DNA of 64,000 bases from CAUZIR01 sp034421295 (GCA_034421295.1 DAOUKM010000019.1:186001-250000); one strand, 5' to 3'; shown: positions 44,426 through 53,976, numbered from the stretch's first letter. Program-made: numbers and translations. The notes: a model not told the origin generated them from the letters alone.

Positions 44426-45474
44426 GTGAGATGAAAGGAAAGGTCCAGACCGTTCTCGGGCCAATCGAGCCGGAGCAGTTGGGCGTCACCATGACGCATG
44501 AGCATCTTCTGATCGACCTGATGCCCTACTTCCATGTCGCGGAGGAGGCCAGTCTCAGGTACTACGCCGACCGACCCATCACCATGGACATCCTGGGCAA
44601 AATGGGGACGATCTGGGCGCTGAACAAGGCCAACCTGCGCTACTACGACGAGAGGGTGTCGGTTGATGAGGCGCTCAGGTACGTGTATGCGGGCGGGGGT
44701 GGGATAGTCGATACAACCGACTTCGACCTCGCACGCGACCCCCTGGCGCTGCAGCGCATTTCACGGGCCACGGGCCTGAACGTGATCATGGGAGCCGGTC
44801 ACTACGTGCCGCTGGCTCATCCCCCCGACATGGACACATTGACCGAGGACGAGATTATGGACCGGATCGTCCGCGACGTGTCGGTCGGTGTGGGGGACAC
44901 CGGCGTCAGGAGCGGGGTCATCGGCGAGTTGGGCAACGTCCATCCGCTGTCTGAGAACGAGAGAAAGGCTCTGCGCGCTGCGGCCAGGGCTCAGTCGGCA
45001 ACGGGCTGCCCGATCTCCATACATCCAGGGGCCGACGACGATTCCTGCATGCAGATAATGGACGTTCTGGTGGAGTCCGGAGCCGACCCCCAAAACGTAA
45101 TCATGGGCCACCTGGACTTTGCGCTAAAGGACCTGGGCAAAATGGCCGAGCTCGCCGCTACAGGCTGCTATATGGAGCATGACCTGTTCGGATTTGAGGA
45201 TACAAGCCTGTACTACATGGGCCAGTATCCGGAGATGAAGAGCGACGCCCAGCGAATCGAGGCATTGGAGTTCTTGGTGAGCAACGGCCACCTGTCCCAG
45301 ATCCTGGTGGGCCAGGACGTCTGTCAGGGTCGGCAACTGAGTCGATACGGGGGCAAGGGATACGCCCATATCTTGGAGAACATTGCGCCTCGCCTGAGGG
45401 GCAGAGGCTTTACCCAGGAACAGATCGACGCGATCTTGATCGAGAATCCGGCCCGCGCGCTGTCCTTCAAGTAG
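44422..45474 (+). CDS. Phosphotriesterase-family metal hydrolase
   Basis: A binuclear TIM-barrel hydrolase of about 350 residues. Metal ligands are His26 and His28 (THEHLL), His201 (SIHPG), His230 (MGHLD) and Asp299 (VGQDVC). The bridging residue, a carboxylated Lys in true phosphotriesterases, is Glu169 (VIGELGN), as in the PHP homology proteins of E. coli. That makes lactone or ester hydrolysis more likely than organophosphate hydrolysis. The ATG at 44422 overlaps the amidase stop. The dehydrogenase gene follows 68 bp later. Confidence 0.88.
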   Translation: MSEMKGKVQTVLGPIEPEQLGVTMTHEHLLIDLMPYFHVAEEASLRYYADRPITMDILGKMGTIWALNKANLRYYDERVSVDEALRYVYAGGGGIVDTTDFDLARDPLALQRISRATGLNVIMGAGHYVPLAHPPDMDTLTEDEIMDRIVRDVSVGVGDTGVRSGVIGELGNVHPLSENERKALRAAARAQSATGCPISIHPGADDDSCMQIMDVLVESGADPQNVIMGHLDFALKDLGKMAELAATGCYMEHDLFGFEDTSLYYMGQYPEMKSDAQRIEALEFLVSNGHLSQILVGQDVCQGRQLSRYGGKGYAHILENIAPRLRGRGFTQEQIDAILIENPARALSFK

Positions 45475-45542
45475 GACACCTGGGAACGCCCACGCCAGCC
45501 AGTGGTGAGCATTGCGAATCTAAGCCTGGAGGCTCTGTACAG

Positions 45543-46565
45543 ATGAAGCAAGCCGTCTACGCGGGCGACAAGGTGTTTGAGTTAAGGGACGTCCCTGTGC
45601 CAGAACCCGGCGAGGGCGAGGTGCTCGTCAAGGTCGATTACTGCGGCATATGCGGCACCGACGTCCACGGGTTCATGTATGACACCGTGCCCGCCGGCAC
45701 CGTCTTGGGTCACGAGTTCACCGGCCAAATAGCGGAACTGGGAAAGGGGGTCACCGGATGGCGGATCGGCGACCCGATAGTGGCCGGTGGGGGAGTGGCT
45801 CCCGCCGGCACCCCGGACCCGATAGATGACGAGCCCCGATTCAACTTCCGTACCATGGGCTGGACGGCGATGACGTCTTTCGACGGCGCCTACGCTGAAT
45901 ACACCGTGATGGAGTCATGGAAGCCCCTTCGTAGGCCTGAGGGGGTCTCGGCGGTCGCAGGCGCGATGGCCGAGCCTTTGACGACGGCCATAGATGCTGT
46001 GCGCCCTTCAGGCATCAGGCTCGGCGATGCAGTGGGCGTCCTTGGAGCCGGTCCCATCGGGCTGTTCTGCATGCAGGCGGCGAGGTTGTCCGGAGCGACT
46101 AACGTAATAGTTTCGGAGCCGGCGCCGGCACGCGCCAAGGCGGCTAAAGCGCTCGGAGCCGATGCGGTCATAGACCCTACCGAAAAGGACGTTGAAGCCG
46201 AAATGGCCGCATTGACTGGAGGCATCGGCCCCGACGTGGTCTTTGAGTGTGCCGGTACCAAGGACACTCTCCACCAGGCTCTGTGCACTGTTCGCAAGGG
46301 CGGCCGGGTGGCGCTCGTGGCGCTGTCGTGGGAGCCAAACGAGGTTCTGCCCGTCGATTGGATCAGTCGGGACGTGCAGCTGGTCACAAGCCTGCAGCAT
46401 CATCCTAGGCATTGGAACATCGCACTCGACCTGCTGGAGCGCGGGTTGGTGCGAACCGAACCCATGCTGACCGATGGAAGCATAGTGCCTTTGAGCGAGA
46501 TACAGGGAGCATTCGACGGGCTGCAAGAGCCGACCGACGAGATCAAGATGCTCGTGCGGCCTTAG
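45543..46565 (+). CDS. Zinc-type MDR alcohol dehydrogenase lacking the structural-zinc lobe
   Basis: 340-residue NAD(P)-dependent dehydrogenase of the sorbitol/threonine dehydrogenase type. The catalytic zinc region is CGICGTDVHGF (Cys37) and GHEFTG (His57). The cofactor motif is GVLGAGPIGLFC. In the position of the usual four-Cys structural-zinc loop (about residues 85-110) the sequence has no Cys (VAGGGVAPAGTPDPIDDEP). The ATG has GGAGG upstream. It ends 4 bp before the stop of the convergent amidase gene. It probably oxidises a polyol or hydroxy acid produced by its neighbours. Confidence 0.87.
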   Translation: MKQAVYAGDKVFELRDVPVPEPGEGEVLVKVDYCGICGTDVHGFMYDTVPAGTVLGHEFTGQIAELGKGVTGWRIGDPIVAGGGVAPAGTPDPIDDEPRFNFRTMGWTAMTSFDGAYAEYTVMESWKPLRRPEGVSAVAGAMAEPLTTAIDAVRPSGIRLGDAVGVLGAGPIGLFCMQAARLSGATNVIVSEPAPARAKAAKALGADAVIDPTEKDVEAEMAALTGGIGPDVVFECAGTKDTLHQALCTVRKGGRVALVALSWEPNEVLPVDWISRDVQLVTSLQHHPRHWNIALDLLERGLVRTEPMLTDGSIVPLSEIQGAFDGLQEPTDEIKMLVRP

Positions 46566-46569
46566 GCCA

Positions 46570-48000
46570 TTAAGCGACCACGGGCCTTGTGTCCGACCAG
46601 GGACGGGCTCGCTCGAACGCTGAGGCCAGAGCCAGAACGGTACTCTCTTCGAATCGACGGCCGACGATGTGCAGGCCTATGGGAAGACCTTTGGAATCGA
46701 AGCCGCATGGAACGCTGCAGCCCGGATGGCCGATGGCGTTTATCGGGAATGTGAAGGGTGAATGGGCCGGGAATCCCCACATGCGACTGTCGTGAGGAGG
46801 GCGCACCGAGACAAGGGGCTTCCCCGCATGAAAAGCCGTGGTTGGCATCGTCGGGGAAACCAGCAGGTCGTAGCGGTCGAAAAGGTCGTCGAACCTGGCC
46901 CTGAGATGATCTAGCTCGCCAAGCGAGATGGCGTATTCGCGCCCGGATATTCTTGCTCCGTATTCGTAGGCTCGAAAGGCCTCCGGGCTCAACTCGTCCC
47001 CTCTCGACTCGAACCTACCGCTGGCGCCCGCGTACTGATTGGCGCAGATCATTGGCCAGTAGGCTTCGAACGCCTGGGAGCAATCGAGATCGTACTGCTC
47101 GACGGTGCCCCCGATGTCTTCAATCGTGCGTACGGCGCCCTCAACGGCTGCAGCGACCTCCTTATCGACCCTGGCATAGCCAAAGTCCGGGCTGTATGCC
47201 ACCCGCAGCCCGATGGGATCTCGAGCCATCCCGCCCTTGTAGTCGGGCACCGCGAGCCTTGAGGCGTCCGGGTCACGCATATCGAAGCCGGCGATGACGC
47301 TAAGCATCAGCGCGGCGTCCTCGACTGTGCGGGTGATGGGACCGGGCTGGCTGAATTGATTGACGACATAGCGGGCACCCGAACCGGCGTATCTGGGCAC
47401 ACGCCCCAGCGTCGGCCGGATTCCGAACACTCCACAGAAGCTTGCTGGCGCCCGGATGGAGCCGCCCCCGTCGGTGCCCGAGGCAAGCGCAAAAAGCCCC
47501 GCCGCGACCCCGGCGGCCGATCCTGAACTGGAACCTCCAGCTGTTCGGCCGGGATCCCACGGGTTGCGGGCATGATCGCCGAGTCGATTCTCCGAGTGAA
47601 TCATCAGTCCCCAGTCCGGCATGTTCGTTTTGCCCAGCACGATCGCGCCGGCCGACTTCAGCCGCTCGACTACAACCGAGTCTTCCGTCGGCACATGGCC
47701 CTTCATCCAGAGCGACCCCCAGGTCGACTCAATGCCCTCGGTCATCTCGTTGTCCTTGATGCCGACCGGAACCCCGTGAAGTGGCCCTAGCGGCTCACCC
47801 ATGGCTATCGCCGTCTCAGCACGTTCGGCCGCAGCCCTGGCTCGATCTTCATCTAGGGCTAGCATGGCGTTCAGCTCAGGGTCTATCCGATCGATCCGGG
47901 AGTAGCAAAGGTCGACCAACTCGACCGGTGAAATGCTCTTTCGGCGGATCAATCTGGCCTGCTCCCTGGCCGGGGCGAAGGCGATGTCAATCTCGTTCAT
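46570..48000 (-). CDS. Amidase-signature family amidase, copy 2
   Basis: 476 residues with Lys82 (PVGIKDN), cis-Ser157 (TAGGSSSGSAAG) and nucleophile Ser181 (TDGGGSIRAPAS), spaced exactly as in copy 1. Other typical blocks are LGKTNMPDWG and the C-terminal GHPGCSVPCGF...GLPIGLHIVGRR. The ATG has AAGGG about 6 bases upstream. It is convergent with the dehydrogenase and divergent from the SDR at 48.2 kb. Substrate unknown. Confidence 0.92.
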   Translation of the reverse strand: MNEIDIAFAPAREQARLIRRKSISPVELVDLCYSRIDRIDPELNAMLALDEDRARAAAERAETAIAMGEPLGPLHGVPVGIKDNEMTEGIESTWGSLWMKGHVPTEDSVVVERLKSAGAIVLGKTNMPDWGLMIHSENRLGDHARNPWDPGRTAGGSSSGSAAGVAAGLFALASGTDGGGSIRAPASFCGVFGIRPTLGRVPRYAGSGARYVVNQFSQPGPITRTVEDAALMLSVIAGFDMRDPDASRLAVPDYKGGMARDPIGLRVAYSPDFGYARVDKEVAAAVEGAVRTIEDIGGTVEQYDLDCSQAFEAYWPMICANQYAGASGRFESRGDELSPEAFRAYEYGARISGREYAISLGELDHLRARFDDLFDRYDLLVSPTMPTTAFHAGKPLVSVRPPHDSRMWGFPAHSPFTFPINAIGHPGCSVPCGFDSKGLPIGLHIVGRRFEESTVLALASAFERARPWSDTRPVVA

Positions 48001-48168
48001 TGCGACCCTTTCTCAAAGCGGTGTCCACCCGCAGTGGTTGTGGCTGTATCCTCCGGCGCCTGTGCCGGGCGGTTGAGAGCCTTGCACTCGACGGCCTGCT
48101 CAGTCAACCCGTTTGCCCCGGCGTCTGGCATCGGGTTCAATGGGCGGCACTCGCAATGGGAGGCGCCT

Positions 48169-48957
48169 ATGACAGCGTTAAGCGGGAAGGTATGCATAGT
48201 TACGGGTGGCGGAAGCGGCATTGGCCGCGCCATTGCCCTTGAAATGGCGGACATGGGGGCGAAGGTGGCGGTCGCGGGACGGACACCGGCCAAGTTGGAT
48301 GCGGTTGTGGCCGAAACGTCGTCGGCCCCTGGCGAGGCTCGTGCCTACGCGATGGACGTCTCGGACTACATGGCGGTCAACGCAGCGGTCACCGACGTGG
48401 TCGACCGCTGGGGTGGGGTCGACGTGCTCGTCAACAATGCGGGAGCCAACGTCCCCCACCGTGGCACCATCGACACGACGCACGAGGAGATCGAGCAGCT
48501 GATCGCCATCAACCTCACGGGGACCATCTTCTGTACAAAGGCCGTGCTGCCTAGCATGCTGGAACGGGGAGTGGGGACCATCGTGAACGTCTCGTCAAAT
48601 GCTGCGTTGTGGCCGGGGATGATGTCCGGTGTCGCATACGCCGCCGCCAAGGCCGGCGTAAACAATTTCACGGAGTTCCTGGGCGACGAGCTCCAGCACA
48701 CCGGTATCAGGGCCTGTGTTATCAGTCCGGGAGAGGTGGTGACGCCGATACTGGAGTATCGAAGCCGGCCGCCAGACGAGACCGCCCGCCGAACGATGTG
48801 CCAGCCCGAAGACATCGCCGCGGCAGTCATCTTTGCCTGCGCTCTGCCGGGCAGGGCCACGGTGACCGAGATGGTCATAGGCCCGACCGTATCGCGTGAC
48901 GCCTCGGCCGAGTTGATGCCCCGGCCGGGCAGTCTGACCATACCCGGGAGGAGATAG
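48169..48957 (+). CDS. Short-chain dehydrogenase/reductase
   Basis: The ATG at 48169 with GGGAGG upstream gives 262 residues, the classical SDR length; the frame is open to 48034 but that part is not SDR-like. It has the cofactor loop TGGGSGIG, NNAGAN, and Ser-Tyr-Lys in VSSNAALWPGMMSGVAYAAAKAGV. The extension after the catalytic Lys (PEDIAAAVIFACALPGRATVTEMVIGPT) is usual. It is followed 9 bp later by the convergent TauE-type gene. Confidence 0.88.
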   Translation: MTALSGKVCIVTGGGSGIGRAIALEMADMGAKVAVAGRTPAKLDAVVAETSSAPGEARAYAMDVSDYMAVNAAVTDVVDRWGGVDVLVNNAGANVPHRGTIDTTHEEIEQLIAINLTGTIFCTKAVLPSMLERGVGTIVNVSSNAALWPGMMSGVAYAAAKAGVNNFTEFLGDELQHTGIRACVISPGEVVTPILEYRSRPPDETARRTMCQPEDIAAAVIFACALPGRATVTEMVIGPTVSRDASAELMPRPGSLTIPGRR

Positions 48958-48966
48958 GCGGCCGCC

Positions 48967-49710
48967 TCAGGCGGCCAGTTCCCTCACCAGCACGGCCAGA
49001 CTGGAGGCGATGATCAAGGTCAGGACCAATTTTCGGAAGATGTGGTCGCTCATAAACTGCGCCAGGCGGGTGCCGACCAACGCGCCGACAAGTACCGGTC
49101 CTTGGGCGATGCCTATGAACACCCAGCGCTCTGCGGAGTACAGGCCGGCCGCCGCGTATCCGACAGCGAGTACTGCCGTAACCGCTAGGAAGTAGAGGGC
49201 CAGAGTGCCTCGCACCGAGTTCTTGGCCCATCCTCGCCCCAGCGCATAAAGAGCCATTACAGGTCCGCCGATCGCCATGGCGCCGAGAAGAATGGCAGCC
49301 GCAAAGCCCAGGGGCGGGCCAACCCGTGGAGGCACCCGAAATCTGAGTGTTGGGGCGGCGGCGGTCATGACCGACAGGACCAGGATCACTGATACTGCCG
49401 TCAGGCGAATAGCCGCCTCGGCTGAGGCAGTTAAGGCGAAGACGCCCACAACGGCGCCAGCCACTCCAAGCAGCGCCATGGGCTTGGCCTCACTGGTCTG
49501 TACCTGGGACCGAGTGTGCCCCAGGATCATCAAAAAGAGCAGTACTTGGGTCGTGTTAAGGGCCAGCACCGCCGTGACAGGGTCGAGCACAAGGAGCATG
49601 AAGGGAAGGGCGACCATGCCCATGCCGAAGCCGGCCGCACCCGCAGCCGCTCCGCCGAGGAACATGGCCGCAACCGAGACGGAAACACTTGTGGGTGACA
49701 GCAGGTCCAT
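48967..49710 (-). CDS. TauE/SafE family membrane transporter
   Basis: 247 residues and about eight membrane segments. The N-terminal repeat FLGGAAAGAAGFGMGMVALPFMLLVLDP and the second-half repeat ILLGAMAIGGPVMALYALGRGW match TauE/SafE (DUF81) carriers, which export sulfonates, sulfite or organic anions. The ATG start is weakly supported. It lies behind an MFS gene on the same strand with a 38-bp gap, so the two carriers are probably co-transcribed. Confidence 0.85.
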   Translation of the reverse strand: MDLLSPTSVSVSVAAMFLGGAAAGAAGFGMGMVALPFMLLVLDPVTAVLALNTTQVLLFLMILGHTRSQVQTSEAKPMALLGVAGAVVGVFALTASAEAAIRLTAVSVILVLSVMTAAAPTLRFRVPPRVGPPLGFAAAILLGAMAIGGPVMALYALGRGWAKNSVRGTLALYFLAVTAVLAVGYAAAGLYSAERWVFIGIAQGPVLVGALVGTRLAQFMSDHIFRKLVLTLIIASSLAVLVRELAA

Positions 49711-49748
49711 CGGGTCTCAATCCGCCCAAGCTGCTTGATAAGGGATTG

Positions 49749-50987
49749 CTAGAACCCCCGGGACGGTGGTCTGACCTGCGTGAGCATCAACACGCCGACG
49801 CCGATTACCGCGGCCACGCCGATGAAGGCGGGCCGATATGTATCGGCGAGGTCGTATGCGAGGCCGCCGATGATTGGGCCCATGGCGAATGTCAGTCCCG
49901 ACGTCAGGCTGAGGAGGCCCGATATGGCACCGTAGCTGCGCAGTCCGAAATTATCCTGTACGACCATGGTGTAGAGAGGGCCAAAGGCGCCCATGCCGAA
50001 GCCGAACAGGGCTGCTGAAATCCAGACTAAGGGCAGAGACCCCGGATCTATCATCAACACGATGCCTACGATTGTCACCGAGAAGCTGATTGCCAGGGCC
50101 CATCGACCGGTGATCTTCTCGCCCAACGTACTGAAGGCCACCTTGCCGACCATCCCGGAGGCGGCAAGCAGACTGAGGGCACCCGATGCCGTTCGCAGAG
50201 AAATGCCAGCGTGTGTCAGATTGGCTATCAGGTGAGGCAGCAACACCGCGAAGGCCAGCGAGCCTACAGGGGTAATGATCGCCAGCAGATAGAAGTTGCG
50301 GGAGCGCAGCGCTTCATGCATGGTCGCACCGGCCAATTGGGGCCGGTTCCGCCTTGCCGAGCGGCGACCAGAGCCGTCCGGGGCTGGCTCTACAGGCGCG
50401 TTCTCATCCACGAAGGCCAGCGTGTACAGCATGACCGCCAGAAACAATCCCGCAACGACGTAGTACGCCGTCTGCCAAGAAGAGGTGACCAGTACCAGGC
50501 CAATGAGCGGGGTTAGGGCCAGACCACCGAAGTTGTTGCCCATCATGGTAAGGCCGAGTGCACGCCCGCGGCCCTTTCGGAACCAGATGCCCACAAGTCG
50601 TCCGGCGGGCAGCATCACCGTTCCATTGAAGGCGACGAACTGCAGGGCGCTTAACGCGTAAAGGTGCCAGAGCTCGGTCATCAAGGGACGCAGCACGAAG
50701 CTCATGCCGGTTAAGGCGACGGAGACCAGCATCACCGGCTTCGCCCCGTACCGGTCCAGCATCCGCCCCACCACAGGCCCGGTCAGGGTGCCGACGGCTA
50801 CAAAGGAAAGAGAGGCGCTGATCTGGGTGCGGGACCAGCCGAAGCTCTCTTCAAGCGGCTCAACGAACAGGCCGAAGATGTACTGGTACGAGCCGATCGA
50901 CACCGTGGCGACGAGGAAGGCGGCGGACGCAACCAGCCAGCCCCTGTGGAGCCGTATCGGGCGCAACCCTTGCCACATGGATGCCAC
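49749..50987 (-). CDS. Major facilitator superfamily transporter
   Basis: 412 residues and twelve predicted membrane segments, with the MFS loop GRMLDRYGAKPVMLVSV between helices 2 and 3 and a central hydrophilic loop (PVEPAPDGSGRRSARRN). It resembles the monocarboxylate/oxalate-formate antiporter branch. It starts with GTG at 50987 (ATG at 50978 is an alternative). Divergent from the hypothetical gene at 51.1 kb. The substrate may be a carboxylate from the nearby catabolic genes. Confidence 0.88.
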   Translation of the reverse strand: MASMWQGLRPIRLHRGWLVASAAFLVATVSIGSYQYIFGLFVEPLEESFGWSRTQISASLSFVAVGTLTGPVVGRMLDRYGAKPVMLVSVALTGMSFVLRPLMTELWHLYALSALQFVAFNGTVMLPAGRLVGIWFRKGRGRALGLTMMGNNFGGLALTPLIGLVLVTSSWQTAYYVVAGLFLAVMLYTLAFVDENAPVEPAPDGSGRRSARRNRPQLAGATMHEALRSRNFYLLAIITPVGSLAFAVLLPHLIANLTHAGISLRTASGALSLLAASGMVGKVAFSTLGEKITGRWALAISFSVTIVGIVLMIDPGSLPLVWISAALFGFGMGAFGPLYTMVVQDNFGLRSYGAISGLLSLTSGLTFAMGPIIGGLAYDLADTYRPAFIGVAAVIGVGVLMLTQVRPPSRGF

Positions 50988-51140
50988 GGGCAGTCATGGT
51001 ACCAGCGTCACCTGGGCCAGTCGTTCTCCGGATTGGACGCTTGGAGGATCGAGTGGCCCGCGACTCCACCTCCGGTTGGGGTATATTTGCTCCAATATCC
51101 AGGAGGGGCCAGAGGGCCGAGACCCGCACTAGGAGGGCCG

Positions 51141-51518
51141 ATGAGCGGCGATGTTCAAGCCACGATGGGACCAGAGCTCTACACGGGCTCGGTAAGGGTG
51201 CCAGGGACGGATCAAGCCGTGGGGATCAGCCTTGGAGTGGACCTGTCCGCACCGTCGGTCTTGGTCGACCTGGCTGAGCCCGTGGCGGGATCGCATCGCT
51301 GGGGGGGCGACTCGGTCACGGTTCGCCGATTGCTCAAGTATGATGAGGTGCACTTCACCACCGAGGGCCTCCCCGTTGAAGGGGTGGTGCTGCAGTGGAA
51401 GGCGAACGTCTCCAGGGTCGACGGATCGGTAGCAGGCGTGATCATCGCTCGGCCGAACGCCAGTCGCGTCTCCGGAGAGATAGGATTCATCTTGAGCCGA
51501 GGGTGCTCGGGCAAGTGA
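51141..51518 (+). CDS. Hypothetical 125-residue protein
   Basis: The family is not recognised. The ATG at 51141 is fixed by AGGAGGG 3 bases upstream; the open frame back to 50946 is not supported. It is mostly beta-strand in pattern (GSVRVPGTDQAVGISLGVDLSAPSVLVDLAEP), ends in a Gly-rich tail, and has no signal peptide or Cys pairs (one Cys, near the C-terminus). Its stop overlaps the oligoribonuclease start (GTGA), so the two are translationally coupled. Confidence 0.7.
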   Translation: MSGDVQATMGPELYTGSVRVPGTDQAVGISLGVDLSAPSVLVDLAEPVAGSHRWGGDSVTVRRLLKYDEVHFTTEGLPVEGVVLQWKANVSRVDGSVAGVIIARPNASRVSGEIGFILSRGCSGK

Positions 51519-52084
51519 GTCGCAAAAGTGCCCTGAACCTGGCCTGGATTGATCTGGAGATGACCGGGCTTAATCCGGATCAACATGTCATCATCGAGAT
51601 CGCAACAGTCGTGACCGACCCCGACCTCAACATCCTGGCCGAGGGACCCAACCTGGCTCTCAGGCGATCCAGGGAGGAGATGGACAGCATGGAGGCTTGG
51701 AGCGCCCGCACTCATGGGGCCTCTGGCCTGCTCGACAGGGTCCGCGAGTCCAACATGGACGTTGCCGATGCACAGCGCCAGACCCTGGACTTTCTCAGAG
51801 AGTGGATACCGTCCGGCGCCTCCCCGCTGTGCGGCAACTCGGTCCACCATGACCGCCGGTTCTTGCGCCGGGAGATGCCGGAGCTGGAAGCCTACTTCCA
51901 TTACCGCATCGTCGACGTATCGACCCTCAAGGAACTGGTAAGACGATGGTATCCGGGGGTGGCCAGCCCATCGAGCAAGCCCGAAGCTCATCTGGCCCGG
52001 GATGATGTGCTCGAGAGCATCGCCGAGCTTAGAAGATATCGCGACCGCGTCTTTTCGCCCGCCACAGGTGCCGAAGCAGGCTAG
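51515..52084 (+). CDS. orn: Oligoribonuclease (DEDDh 3'-5' exonuclease)
   Basis: Degrades very short RNA and pGpG. 189 residues. The DEDDh residues are visible: Asp and Glu in LAWIDLEMTGLNP, Asp in SVHHDRRFLRREMP, and His and Asp in EAHLARDDVLESI. The block NSVHHDRRF corresponds to the Orn consensus NSIGQDRRF with His-His replacing Gly-Gln. The GTG start at 51515 overlaps the previous stop (GTGA). The frame is open further upstream, inside the hypothetical gene, without support. Confidence 0.92.
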   Translation: MSRKSALNLAWIDLEMTGLNPDQHVIIEIATVVTDPDLNILAEGPNLALRRSREEMDSMEAWSARTHGASGLLDRVRESNMDVADAQRQTLDFLREWIPSGASPLCGNSVHHDRRFLRREMPELEAYFHYRIVDVSTLKELVRRWYPGVASPSSKPEAHLARDDVLESIAELRRYRDRVFSPATGAEAG

Positions 52085-52122
52085 TCAGGCTCAACTACAC
52101 CATGTCCAGCGAGGTGCGTGAT

Positions 52123-53082
52123 ATGCAGCGAATAACTAGGGACCAGGCCCTAAAGTACGAGTTCAACTGGCGAGACGAGCCGCTGATCCGTGTTGGCCAG
52201 GGAGAGTCGTTCCAGCTAGAGACCTGGGACGCGGCCTCTGGCCTGATCGAGTCGGAGGCAGACTACTGGAAGGTACGCTCGTCGTCGGAGTGGCTTTCAA
52301 CGCCGGTAAAGGGCAACCCCATAGCCGGCCCGGTATTCGTTGAGGGCGCTGACCCGGGAGACCTGCTGGAGGTCACCATCGAGGCCATAGAGCCCATGGA
52401 TTACGGCTGGACTATGTTCGCCAGCGACATCGGGCCGCTGGGCGACTCGATCAAGTGGAAGGAGTTGTCCAGGGGCCAGATCCACATGATCAGGCACGAG
52501 CCCGGGCCGTCTGGCACCACGCGCGACGGCCGAGGTGTGCTGAGTGATCGACACTCCTGGGACCTGTCTCCAATGATCGGAACGATCGGCGTGGCGCCGG
52601 ACCGCGAGGTGGAGTCCAGCACGGTCGGCCAGGGCCCCTGGGGCGGCAACCTCGATATGCGGGACGTAAAGGAGCGCACCAAGGTGATGCTCAACGTCTT
52701 CCATGAGGGAGGCCTGCTATACGTGGGTGACGTGCATGGCTCACAGGGTGACACCGAATACTACGGCGCCGCAGACGAGACCGCTTCTACGGTGACCGCC
52801 TCTTGCCGGGTGATTAAGGGCAAGCGGATCCCCTTCATCCGGCTGGAAAAGCCGGAATCGCTGGTGTCTGTATACTCGTTCAGGCCGTTGGAGGACGCCG
52901 TGCACGGTGCAGTTCAGGACCTGATGGCCTGGCTGGTAGAAGACTACGGGTTTACGCCCGAGGAAGCCTATATCCACGCTTGCGTGAACCCGGACTTTCG
53001 GATCAACGTCTACCAGATGGTCAAGCTTGGTGCGCTTGAGTATACGGCTGGTGCAGAGATCCCAAAGCATTACCTGAGTTAA
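52123..53082 (+). CDS. Acetamidase/formamidase family protein
   Basis: FmdA/AmdA-type amide hydrolase of 319 residues. Typical blocks are GNPIAGPVFVEGADPGDLLEVTIEAIEP, PMIGTIGVAPDREVE, GPWGGNLDMRDV and the metal/active-site stretch LYVGDVHGSQGDTEYYGAADE. The ATG at 52123 has GAGGTG 6 bases upstream; an ATG at 52102 is in frame but has no ribosome site. It hydrolyses short amides to ammonia and acid. It follows orn by about 40 bp on the same strand. Confidence 0.9.
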   Translation: MQRITRDQALKYEFNWRDEPLIRVGQGESFQLETWDAASGLIESEADYWKVRSSSEWLSTPVKGNPIAGPVFVEGADPGDLLEVTIEAIEPMDYGWTMFASDIGPLGDSIKWKELSRGQIHMIRHEPGPSGTTRDGRGVLSDRHSWDLSPMIGTIGVAPDREVESSTVGQGPWGGNLDMRDVKERTKVMLNVFHEGGLLYVGDVHGSQGDTEYYGAADETASTVTASCRVIKGKRIPFIRLEKPESLVSVYSFRPLEDAVHGAVQDLMAWLVEDYGFTPEEAYIHACVNPDFRINVYQMVKLGALEYTAGAEIPKHYLS

Positions 53083-53127
53083 CGCTCGCTCCGCCCTTGC
53101 GGGGGTGGTTAAGGCCTGCGATGGGGC

Positions 53128-53976
53128 TCAGGTCTGGCTTGGTGCTCCCCGGGCCATCATGCCACCGTCAATCACGAATTCTGAGCCCGTCACGTACGAC
53201 GATTCGTCTGACGCCAGGTACAGGATGAGGTAGGCAACGTCCATCGCCGTTCCCAGCCGACCCAGCGGTATCCACCCGAGTCTGGGGTCCTGATAGTCGG
53301 GATCGTTGTGAAACGTCTCCTGCATCGCCGATCGCGCCAGGGGCGTATCTAACTCTCCTGGGTGCAGCGAGTTCACCCTAATCTGTTCCGGGGCGTACTG
53401 AACCGCCGCGGTCTTGGACAGTAGCCAGTTTGCGCCCTTGGCGGCCGAGTAGGCGGCCGAGAACCCGCCGCCAACCATCCCATCGGTCGAGGACAGGTTG
53501 ATTATCGATCCGCCGCCGCGCTTGCGCATTTCCGGCACCGAGTGCTTGATGCCGAGAAAGGCCCCCTTGCCATGAATGTCCAGCTGGCCCTGCCACATCT
53601 CGATGGTGGTGTCTGCTACCGTGCCCGGTGCGGTCGTGCCGGCACTGTTGACCAGTACATCGAGGCCGCCGAACGTGTCGACCGCGGTGCGAACGGCGTT
53701 CCTCCAGTCCTCCTCCGAGGTGACGTCCAGGGGAACGAAGGTGGCCCTGCCCCCGCGCTCACGTATCTGAGAGGCTGTGACCTTCCCGTTGTCCTCGTCT
53801 ATGTCCCCGACGACAACGCTGGCCCCGTGTTCCGCCAGAAGACGTGCGGACGCGCCTCCAAAGCCCATGAGCTCGCCCGATAAGCCTTTTGCCGCACCGC
53901 TGATCAGGGCGACCTTGCCGTCTACTCTCCTCTTGCTGCTAGCCACCGTTGATCCCCCTGTCCGGTCTGAACTCAT
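53128..53976 (-). CDS. Short-chain dehydrogenase/reductase with extended Gly loop
   Basis: The catalytic residues are Ser-Tyr-Lys in NLSSTDGMVGGGFSAAYSAAKGA. The cofactor loop is GAAKGLSGELMGFGGAS, about six residues longer than TGxxxGxG, which may change cofactor fit. The C-terminus SSYVTGSEFVIDGGMMAR is classical. The start is ATG at 53976, overlapping the end of the FAD oxidase gene; a GTG at 53946 behind GGGGGATC is a plausible shorter start. Second gene of a two-gene unit with that oxidase. Substrate unknown. Confidence 0.87.
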   Translation of the reverse strand: MSSDRTGGSTVASSKRRVDGKVALISGAAKGLSGELMGFGGASARLLAEHGASVVVGDIDEDNGKVTASQIRERGGRATFVPLDVTSEEDWRNAVRTAVDTFGGLDVLVNSAGTTAPGTVADTTIEMWQGQLDIHGKGAFLGIKHSVPEMRKRGGGSIINLSSTDGMVGGGFSAAYSAAKGANWLLSKTAAVQYAPEQIRVNSLHPGELDTPLARSAMQETFHNDPDYQDPRLGWIPLGRLGTAMDVAYLILYLASDESSYVTGSEFVIDGGMMARGAPSQT

